From Desulfobulbus sp. (GTDB lineage: Bacteria; Desulfobacterota; Desulfobulbia; Desulfobulbales; Desulfobulbaceae), in NCBI GenBank assembly GCA_011051825.1, contig DRKH01000388.1, forward strand, positions 1 through 5,866: a DNA stretch of 5,866 bases. Reading direction: 5' to 3'. Positions within the stretch are counted from its first letter, which is position 1; the number at the start of each line of letters is the position of its first letter. Made by a program: the position numbers and the translations under genes. Positions 1 through 5,742 of this stretch are shown here, one piece after another. Under the pieces are notes generated by a model that was given only the letters and a program-made list of their open reading frames with translations, made no database searches and was not told the origin of the DNA.

Positions 1-71
1 GGGGTCCGGGGAAAAGGTCTGTTCCGCCGGAGGGGATGCGGATGGAAACCTATCAAGAACGGAGCATTTCA

Positions 72-674
72 ATGAAAAGACTGTTTTTTTTCAGCTGTAT
101 GTTTGTCCTGTTGTTCAGTCGTGTCCCGGTGCATGCCGGAGGCGGTCAGGAGTACACAAGTGATGAGATCGTTATCAGCAACTCGATCGCCTATGATAAA
201 GCGGATGATAAACCCGTCAACGGGGTCGTTAACCTATTTGATGCCTCCGGTAATCTGCAGAAAAAGACCACCTATGCCAATGGAAAAAAGGATGGGGTCG
301 AGAAGCGGTATCACAAGTCGGGGGCCCTGGCCGCGGAAACGCATTATAAAAGCGGCAAACAGGATGGCCTGACCAGGATCCTGAGCGAGACAGGTGTTGT
401 CTTGTGGGAGATACCCTTCAAAAACGGCGAAAAGAACGGGGTTGCCAGAAAACGTAATCAAAAAGGGGTGCTGGTTGCTGAAATTCCCTTTAAGAATGGA
501 AAGATCCATGGCGTAGAAAAACGATATTACCCGTCCGGGAAGGTAAAGGAGGAGACAACCTTTCGTGACAATGAAATGAACGGGGTGTACAGGTCATATT
601 CCGAGTCAGGAGAACTTGAGGAAGAACTTCTTTATAAGGATGATAAAATCGTACCTTCGAATACGTCGAAATGA
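72..674 (+). CDS. Secreted YwqK-like (MORN_2) repeat protein
   Basis: A 200-residue protein. The ATG at 72 is chosen because GGAG (61-64) lies 7 bases upstream and because it gives a classical Sec signal peptide: MKR, a hydrophobic stretch of Phe, Val and Leu (residues 4-15), and a likely signal peptidase I site VHA|GG after residue 22. No lipobox is seen. In-frame ATGs at 36 and 42 follow GGAGGGG (29-35) but would bury the signal behind a charged extension. After a linker (23-50), residues 51-192 are six tandem repeats of about 24 residues, with the pattern G-V-x-(K/R)-x-Y-x-x-S-G-x-(L/V)-x-x-E-x-x-(Y/F)-K-(N/S)-G-K-x-(D/N). This matches the MORN_2 repeat of COG2849, often labelled 'YwqK family antitoxin'. 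The label comes from the Bacillus YwqJ/YwqK pair. No toxin gene is visible here and this protein is predicted to be exported, so an antitoxin role is not supported. It is probably a periplasmic or envelope beta-repeat protein of unknown ligand. Confidence 0.88.
   Translation: MKRLFFFSCMFVLLFSRVPVHAGGGQEYTSDEIVISNSIAYDKADDKPVNGVVNLFDASGNLQKKTTYANGKKDGVEKRYHKSGALAAETHYKSGKQDGLTRILSETGVVLWEIPFKNGEKNGVARKRNQKGVLVAEIPFKNGKIHGVEKRYYPSGKVKEETTFRDNEMNGVYRSYSESGELEEELLYKDDKIVPSNTSK
222..653 (+). repeat. Six tandem 72-bp units encoding 24-residue MORN_2 repeats
   Basis: The units start at 222, 294, 366, 438, 510 and 582, each beginning with the Gly codon of a (N/D/H)-G-(V/L) motif; the sixth is degenerate at its end. 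Units 2 and 5 share GVEKRY at the protein level, but one uses gagaagcggtat and the other gaaaaacgatat. Units 3 and 4 share EIPFKNG with nearly matching DNA. The array is therefore old at the DNA level and is conserved as protein, not as a recent DNA duplication. Confidence 0.85.
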
Positions 675-754
675 TTTCACTCCTGCCGGAAAGGAAGCCG
701 GATGGGCGCAAAGGGTCTGCGGTCGCGGGTATACCAACCCGGAATAAAAAAGTG

Positions 755-783
755 TTGCACTTCCTGCCATTATACATTATCAA
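755..783 (+). promoter_or_regulatory. Candidate sigma-70 promoter for the superoxide reductase gene
   Basis: TTGCAC (755-760) is followed after 17 bases by TATCAA (778-783), matching the -35 and -10 consensus at four of six positions each. It would place the transcription start near 790, about 30 bases before the ATG at 819. The surrounding 770-800 stretch is strongly AT-rich compared with the genes. This is a consensus match by eye only. Confidence 0.4.
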
Positions 784-791
784 TAATTATT
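782..791. promoter_or_regulatory. AT-rich palindrome, possible operator
   Basis: AATAATTATT is a perfect 10-base palindrome, with TA/TA pairing again two bases further out on each side (778-779 with 794-795). It overlaps the proposed -10 element and start site. Superoxide reductase genes are often controlled by Fur/PerR-family regulators that bind AT-rich inverted repeats, but this one does not match the Fur or PerR consensus closely. Operator function is a weak inference. Confidence 0.2.
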
Positions 792-818
792 ATTAAAAAT
801 TGAATGGAGGAATGTATT

Positions 819-1226
819 ATGACTGACAGACGTTCATTTTTGAAGACTTCCGCTGTTGCCGTTTCCGTCCTGGCCTTGACTCAATCCGGATCAGCTTTTG
901 CTTCGGATAATGAGGGCTACAAGGGGATTGTCTATACCAAAGAAAACCCCGGACAGTGGGCAAAAAAGGTCGGCAGTCATGCGCCGGTGGTGACTGTTAA
1001 AGGCAGTGAGGTAACCGTAGAGACCAAACACCCCATGTCTGAAGCGCATTATATTGTCCGCCATACCCTGGTCCTTGCCGACGGCACCGTGATCGGCGGG
1101 AAAACCTTTACGCCTAAAGATAAACCTGTCTCCACCTATACCCTGCCTGCCGGCTATAAAGGTGATCTGTATGCAACCAGCTTCTGTAATCTCCATGATT
1201 TCTGGCTGACCGAAGTCAAGGCCTGA
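819..1226 (+). CDS. Tat-exported superoxide reductase (desulfoferrodoxin / neelaredoxin-type)
   Basis: A 135-residue protein. The ATG at 819 lies 8 bases after GGAGG (806-810); the upstream ATG at 804 overlaps that ribosome binding site and is rejected. The N-terminus is a Tat signal: DRRSFLK (twin Arg 4-5), a hydrophobic stretch, and a likely cleavage AFA|S after residue 28. The mature part is a single iron-binding domain of the desulfoferrodoxin family (center II), which reduces superoxide to hydrogen peroxide without making oxygen. All five expected ligands are visible: His54 (SHAPVV), His71 and His77 (HPMSEAHYI), Cys123 and His126 (FCNLHDFW), the His4Cys site. There is no N-terminal rubredoxin-like desulforedoxin domain, so it resembles class II enzymes. 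The Glu-Lys that normally precedes the first His is Gly-Ser here. Tat export suggests that iron is inserted before transport and that the protein acts in the periplasm. It is flanked by its own promoter and a strong terminator, so it is probably monocistronic. Confidence 0.9.
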   Translation: MTDRRSFLKTSAVAVSVLALTQSGSAFASDNEGYKGIVYTKENPGQWAKKVGSHAPVVTVKGSEVTVETKHPMSEAHYIVRHTLVLADGTVIGGKTFTPKDKPVSTYTLPAGYKGDLYATSFCNLHDFWLTEVKA

Positions 1227-1250
1227 GGGGCTTTCTTCTTCTCTACCCCG

Positions 1251-1277
1251 GCCGTGTCTTTTGACACGGCTTTTTTT
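1251..1277 (+). terminator. Intrinsic terminator after the superoxide reductase gene
   Basis: A perfect 8-bp GC-rich stem GCCGTGTC (1251-1258) and GACACGGC (1263-1270) with a TTTT loop is followed at once by seven Ts (1271-1277). It lies 24 bases after the TGA and is a textbook rho-independent terminator. It separates the superoxide reductase unit from the kinase operon. Confidence 0.95.
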
Positions 1278-1364
1278 ATGTCTTTTTTTTGTCATTTATG
1301 AAACAATACATCTGTTGTTCAATCCGTTAGCACAGAATTACAAACCTTGTGACGAGATACATTT

Positions 1365-1430
1365 ATGCAAGAGGTTGAGCTTTTCACGCTATGCAAGATG
1401 CACCTTCACCCCCATGCAACAGTGACGTGA
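1365..1430 (+). CDS. Possible 21-residue leader ORF overlapping the kinase start
   Basis: ATG at 1365, TGA at 1428-1430, encoding MQEVELFTLCKMHLHPHATV plus Thr. It is out of frame with the kinase and spans its annotated ATG (1391). Its TGA overlaps an in-frame GTG of the kinase at 1427-1429 in the arrangement GTGA, typical of translational coupling. A weak purine stretch (GAGA, 1354-1357) precedes it. There is no homology evidence; an ORF this short can arise by chance, so it is a candidate only. Confidence 0.15.
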   Translation: MQEVELFTLCKMHLHPHATVT

Positions 1431-4036
1431 AACCAACTCGCCACAAAGGTTCCACACGGCGGGTTATCGTCCTGATCTGTATCTTGACCACCCTTGCCAT
1501 TGGTCTGCTTTTTTTCGGCAGTGATCGCCTGGTCCGGGTGATGTATTTCAGCCGCCAGAAAGTTACAACCGATCATCTCGTATTTCAGATTAATGATTTT
1601 ATTGTCAGGCATTTCGGTGATGCCGCCGCCACTCTTGCCGGAAAAAAGGCGGTTGTCGATGTCTGCCTTGATCGAACAACCCCGGATAATGATGCATTAC
1701 TCCAGGTGTTGATCACGGCCAGAGAGGTGCTGGATGCCTCCATTGTGTATGTGCTCAACTGTAATGGTCTGGTTATCGGCTGTTCCCCATACGAGCCCGA
1801 GGGAAAAACACTGACCGGGGAAAAATACGGTTTTCGGCCCTATTTCACTCGTGCCATGGAGGGGAAACAGGTTCAATATGCTGCCGTTGGTGTCACAACC
1901 GGAAGGCGTGGCATCTATTTCAGTACGCCGGTAAAGAGCGCAGGCAGTACAATCCCGATTGGGGTCCTGGTCATCAAAACCGATCTTTCGACCATAGATT
2001 CCTTCTTTCAGGCGGAAACCCTGGACCAGGTTGCCCTGTTGTTGTCTCCTGAAGGTGTTGTCTTTGCTTCAAATCAAAAAGAATACCTTTTCCATACCGG
2101 ATATCCACTCTCGGAAACCGATCTGCAGCGCATTCGGGCCGGTCGTCAATTCAGCAGTCTGTCACTTGCACCCCTGCCGTTTTCGCTCAAGAAAAAGGTT
2201 GTCTCTCTCAAGGGCAAAAGGGCATTTGTTTATACCCGGGCCATTGCACTTGACGGCTGGAAGGTCGTGGTTCTGCAGCCGGTCCCCTATCCCTGGGTGC
2301 TGATCATTACCGGCGGGTTCATGCTCATGGGGGCAGGCACCATGCTGATCATCATGAGCCTGTTTTCCAGCAAGGAACGGCGGCTCACCGAAGAGGTGGC
2401 CCGGGGCAAAAGACGCAGCGATCGAGCCGAGGAAGCTCGAAAGGAGACGATGCGTGAACTTGAAACCATATTCAGTACCAGCCTGATCGGGATTCTCCTG
2501 GTCCGCGAGGGCAGGATTATCAATGTCAATGCCCGGATGGGTGAGATCCTCGGCTACAGCCAGCAGGAAATTCTGCATGATGACATCAGGCTGTTTTTTC
2601 TAAGCCGGAAGTCGTTTCGTTACTTTGTGACGACATATGCACGCCAGCTTGCCCGCCATGAACTCGAACAGATTGAATACACACTCAAAAAAAAGGACGG
2701 GACCCCTGTTCCCTGTACACTCAGCGGAAAGGCCATCTCTCCCGGCGACCTCTCTGCCGGTGTGGTCTGGGTTGTCCAGGATATCAGTCAGCGCAAGATT
2801 GTGGAAAGAGAACTCGAGGAAGCCAAAGTGCGTGCCGAGGCCGCTTCCAAGGCCAAAAGCGAGTTTCTTGCCAATATGAGTCATGAGATCAGAACCCCGA
2901 TGAACGGGATTATCGGACTTTCGAATCTGCTTCTGCAGGAGGAGTTGACTCCGGAACAGCATGACCATCTCCGCCTTATTCACAGCTCGGGAAAACGGTT
3001 GGTGTCGATCATTAACGATATCCTTGATTTCTCGAAAGTGGAAGCCGGCCGGGTCGAGCTCAATGAGCGGACTTTTTCCCTGCGGGACATGATTGCTGAA
3101 ATTCACCGCAACCTTGATGTGCTGGCCCGGGAAAAAGGATTGAATCTGGAGTATGTGATTGACGAGGACGTCCCTGATCTTCTGTTTGGTGATGTCGGCA
3201 GGTTGACACAGGTCCTGGTCAATCTTGTCGGCAACGGGGTAAAGTTTACCCAAGAAGGTCGGGTCAGGATTCTTGTTTCCAGACCGGCCAGATTTGCCGC
3301 TGACCGGGTACGGTTATTTTTTGAGGTCCGGGACACCGGGATCGGAATTAAGCCCGAGGTGCAGGATACCATTTTCGAGGCCTTTACCCAGGTGGATTCC
3401 ACCCATTCGAGAAGGTATGGCGGCACAGGCCTCGGCCTCGCCATTTCCCGTCGATTTGTCCGTTTGATGGGGGGGGATATTCAAATTGACGGAGAACGGA
3501 AAAAGGGAACCCGGTTTTATTTTTCTCTTCCGTTCCGGCTTGCCCCGGACGATGCGCCATCCACCTCCGACTGTGGCATGGAGAGGAATCGGGACCGGTA
3601 CAGGCCCCTGGCCGGACACGCTGTGCTGCTGGTTGATGATGAATTTATCAATGTGACCCTTGCCGAAGCCCTGCTTGTTCGAACCGGGCTGGAGGTAACT
3701 ACGGTCTCAAATGGTCTGGAAGCCGTCCAATCCTGGCAACAGGGAAGTTTTGACTGTATTCTGATGGATATCCAGATGCCGGAGATGGATGGATACGAAG
3801 CCGTCGCCAGGATACGTGAACAGGAAAAATCCACTGGAGAGCATATTCCGATTATTGCAATGACTGCCCATGCCATGGATGATGATCGGAAAAAATGTCT
3901 TGCCGCAGGCATGGACGATTATATTGCCAAGCCGATAGATGCCATTCTGCTGTTGACTCTTCTACGAAAATACATCTTCAGGGAAGAAGGCGGACCGGAA
4001 ACCATAAACCGTCACTCCGGGGAAGCCAGACCATGA
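1391..4036 (+). CDS. Hybrid sensor histidine kinase (dCache-PAS-HisKA-HATPase-REC)
   Basis: An 881-residue inner-membrane kinase. TM1 is near residues 24-43 and TM2 near 300-324; between them is a periplasmic double-Cache sensor. Its YGFRPYF (146-152), TTGRRGIYFSTPV (169-181) and PIGVLVIKTDL (189-199) closely resemble the C4-dicarboxylate sensor DctB, so a small carboxylate or amino-acid ligand is likely, though not proven. No HAMP domain is evident; charged helical segments (about 326-358 and 466-492) flank a PAS domain (about 355-470). HisKA has SHEIRTP with phospho-acceptor His498. The ATPase domain has N-box NLVGNGVKFT (Asn615, Gly where Ala is usual), G1 DTGIGI (648-653), FEAFTQ (662-667) and G2 GGTGLGL (677-683). 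The receiver (about 743-862) has Asp749/Asp750, phospho-acceptor Asp793, Thr825 and Lys847. All catalytic residues are intact. There is no Hpt domain, so a separate Hpt protein or regulator is expected. ATG 1391 is the first ATG after an in-frame stop (1376-1378) but has no good ribosome binding site; GTG 1427 is an alternative. Confidence 0.95.
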   Translation: MQDAPSPPCNSDVKPTRHKGSTRRVIVLICILTTLAIGLLFFGSDRLVRVMYFSRQKVTTDHLVFQINDFIVRHFGDAAATLAGKKAVVDVCLDRTTPDNDALLQVLITAREVLDASIVYVLNCNGLVIGCSPYEPEGKTLTGEKYGFRPYFTRAMEGKQVQYAAVGVTTGRRGIYFSTPVKSAGSTIPIGVLVIKTDLSTIDSFFQAETLDQVALLLSPEGVVFASNQKEYLFHTGYPLSETDLQRIRAGRQFSSLSLAPLPFSLKKKVVSLKGKRAFVYTRAIALDGWKVVVLQPVPYPWVLIITGGFMLMGAGTMLIIMSLFSSKERRLTEEVARGKRRSDRAEEARKETMRELETIFSTSLIGILLVREGRIINVNARMGEILGYSQQEILHDDIRLFFLSRKSFRYFVTTYARQLARHELEQIEYTLKKKDGTPVPCTLSGKAISPGDLSAGVVWVVQDISQRKIVERELEEAKVRAEAASKAKSEFLANMSHEIRTPMNGIIGLSNLLLQEELTPEQHDHLRLIHSSGKRLVSIINDILDFSKVEAGRVELNERTFSLRDMIAEIHRNLDVLAREKGLNLEYVIDEDVPDLLFGDVGRLTQVLVNLVGNGVKFTQEGRVRILVSRPARFAADRVRLFFEVRDTGIGIKPEVQDTIFEAFTQVDSTHSRRYGGTGLGLAISRRFVRLMGGDIQIDGERKKGTRFYFSLPFRLAPDDAPSTSDCGMERNRDRYRPLAGHAVLLVDDEFINVTLAEALLVRTGLEVTTVSNGLEAVQSWQQGSFDCILMDIQMPEMDGYEAVARIREQEKSTGEHIPIIAMTAHAMDDDRKKCLAAGMDDYIAKPIDAILLLTLLRKYIFREEGGPETINRHSGEARP

Positions 4037-5742
4037 AACGTTTTTTACTGTTGGTTGTCATCGTGGTGCTGACCGGAGGGATCGGCTATCTTTTTATTGT
4101 CCAGCCCCGGGTGCCGGATCTGCTGAAACTGGTGCCGGAGGAAAGTCTTGCCGTTGTGGACTGGCAGAGTCCGGCAGGTTCGTATCAGGCATTTATGGAT
4201 ACGCCTTTCGGCAAGCAGCTGCGCGCGGTTGACTTACCTCTCATCTTGAGTGCGCTTGGATTCAGTAAAGACAAATCTTTCCGGGTTGAACAGCTTGCCG
4301 GGAACTGGCAAGCCTTTTCCCGGAGTCCTTTTTTCAAGCAGTTCTTCGGCACGAGAACGGTTCTTGCCTTGCTGCCGCCGAAAAGTTCCAGCCCCGACCT
4401 CCCTGCTGCCCTGTTGAAAAATTGTGTTCTATTGAATAGCTCCGGCCGTAAAACGGCCCTGCTTAGAACTCTTGTGGCCGGTCTTTCCGGTGGACAAGAG
4501 CTGCCGTCTGTGAAATACCAGGGGTATACTATCCGTGGTTACCGGCTGAACAGTGTATTATCCCTGTATTTCGCCACCGACGGAGACCTCCTGGTCGCTG
4601 CGTTTGATCCGGCTCCAATACGGCAATCTCTTGATCTCCTGCTCGCCAGGATTCTTCAAAAGGGCGGCGGCATAGCCGGAAATGCCGACTATGCCGAGCT
4701 GAAACAGCGGGCCAGGGGACTTGATGATTTTTTCCTCTATGCCGATATTGCCGTGCTTAAGAGGTGGCTGCGGGATTTGAGCCGATCAAAGACCACCGGC
4801 CCGGCAGCCGACATATCGGTGACGACCATGCCGCGCGGAGTAGGCAAGGCGGTGTTGTTTCACCAGGCCTTTCCGCCGATTCAACAGTTTACCTCTATTG
4901 TCCGCTTCGATGCCTCCGAACTCTCCTCTTTCCAGAAGCGGATTTACGTACGTCCGCCGATAGAAAACAGAAAACTTGCCAACATGCCGGCAAACCTGCA
5001 GGTCTACTTCTGGTCCAACTGGCTGGATTTACCTGCCTGGTGGCGCAGAACCAGGGAAAATGCCTCCAGGAAGGACATCAGGCGGGCCAGACGTCTGGCC
5101 GAGTTTGTCGACCGTAATCTGGGCATGGAAATGGATGATTTTCTGGCCCTGTTCGGGCAGCAGGTCGGGCTGGATATAAAAGAGATAAAATTTTCCGGTT
5201 TTTTCCCCGTTCCCAGAATCTGTTTTTGCGTTGAGCTTACCGATCGCGCCGTGGTACAGAAACTACTGGATAAAATGGTTGCCGATATACCGATACATCG
5301 TGCCCTGGTTGCCGGGGTGCCTGTTGTCTCCGTGCTTGCTGCCGGTGGACTTATGCAGCCATCATATGCGCTGATCAACAACTATCTTCTAATGGCCGAC
5401 GGCCGTGACCAGATTGAAGATATTCTCCAGCCGACCGCGGCCATGCTGATTAGAGATCCTGATTTTCTCAAGCTGGACATGGGATTGCAGCAGCCCAATA
5501 ACCTGGTCTTTTTTGCCCGGGCGGCCCAGTTGATTCAAGGGATGAAAGAGCTGGCCTCCTGGCTGGGTACAATCATAGCTATTCGGGATGAGCAGGTCGG
5601 TTCCAGGAGTAAGGTTCTGGTTGATCAGGCAGTTATCCCCCTGCTCGACGGGTTGACCATGATCAAGGCCGGGGCCGTCCGAAGCTATACCGGCCCGGGA
5701 GAGATTGTCCTGCAGTCCACCATATTGATGGCGGATGAGTAA
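4033..5742 (+). CDS. Membrane-anchored DUF3352-like protein with two similar halves
   Basis: A 569-residue protein of unknown function. ATG 4033 overlaps the kinase stop as ATGA and has GGGGAAG upstream (from 4019), so translation is probably coupled. The N-terminus is MKRFLLLVVIVV followed by more hydrophobic residues to about 23, with no clear signal-peptidase site. This suggests a single anchor with the rest in the periplasm. LVPEESLAVVDW (33-44) and the overall layout resemble DUF3352 proteins, an assignment made from memory. The chain looks duplicated: residues about 30-295 and 315-569 align in order, for example VPEESLAVVDW with MPANLQVYFW, FGTRTVLAL with FGQQVGLDI, DGDLLVAAFDPAPIRQSLDLL with NNYLLMADGRDQIEDIL, NADYAELKQ with DPDFLKLDM, and FTSIVRFDA with LQSTILMAD. 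No catalytic motif or metal site is apparent. Coupling to a sensor kinase suggests an accessory or sensory role at the membrane, but this is inference. Confidence 0.88.
   Translation: MKRFLLLVVIVVLTGGIGYLFIVQPRVPDLLKLVPEESLAVVDWQSPAGSYQAFMDTPFGKQLRAVDLPLILSALGFSKDKSFRVEQLAGNWQAFSRSPFFKQFFGTRTVLALLPPKSSSPDLPAALLKNCVLLNSSGRKTALLRTLVAGLSGGQELPSVKYQGYTIRGYRLNSVLSLYFATDGDLLVAAFDPAPIRQSLDLLLARILQKGGGIAGNADYAELKQRARGLDDFFLYADIAVLKRWLRDLSRSKTTGPAADISVTTMPRGVGKAVLFHQAFPPIQQFTSIVRFDASELSSFQKRIYVRPPIENRKLANMPANLQVYFWSNWLDLPAWWRRTRENASRKDIRRARRLAEFVDRNLGMEMDDFLALFGQQVGLDIKEIKFSGFFPVPRICFCVELTDRAVVQKLLDKMVADIPIHRALVAGVPVVSVLAAGGLMQPSYALINNYLLMADGRDQIEDILQPTAAMLIRDPDFLKLDMGLQQPNNLVFFARAAQLIQGMKELASWLGTIIAIRDEQVGSRSKVLVDQAVIPLLDGLTMIKAGAVRSYTGPGEIVLQSTILMADE

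Noticed and set aside
36..71. Upstream ATG starts (36 and 42) for the repeat protein, preceded by GGAGGGG.
   Set aside because: They would place 10-12 charged residues before an otherwise perfect signal peptide; the ATG at 72 has its own GGAG at good spacing.
726..741. Inverted repeat CGGGT-ACCCG between the first two genes as a terminator.
   Set aside because: The stem is only five pairs and is followed by an A-run, not a T-run, on the + strand.
755..770. Possible sigma-54 promoter at TTGCACTTCCTGCC.
   Set aside because: It lacks the GG and GC pair at the required spacing of the -24/-12 consensus.
804..818. ATG at 804 as the start of the superoxide reductase.
   Set aside because: It overlaps the GGAGG that serves the ATG at 819, and the Tat signal begins naturally at 819.
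1278..1390. Promoter search in the leader of the kinase operon.
   Set aside because: TTGTTC at 1315-1320 has no acceptable -10 at 16-18 bases; no promoter can be supported, although one must exist because a strong terminator lies just upstream.
2600..3253. A 217-codon minus-strand open frame across the PAS and HisKA region.
   Set aside because: It lies wholly inside the kinase gene, whose domains are all recognisable, and its translation shows no motif; it is a shadow of the opposite frame.
3895..4032. In-frame extension of the last + strand gene back to an ATG at 3895.
   Set aside because: It would overlap the receiver domain of the kinase by more than 130 bases; the signal-anchor start MKRFLL at 4033 with an ATGA overlap is far more likely.
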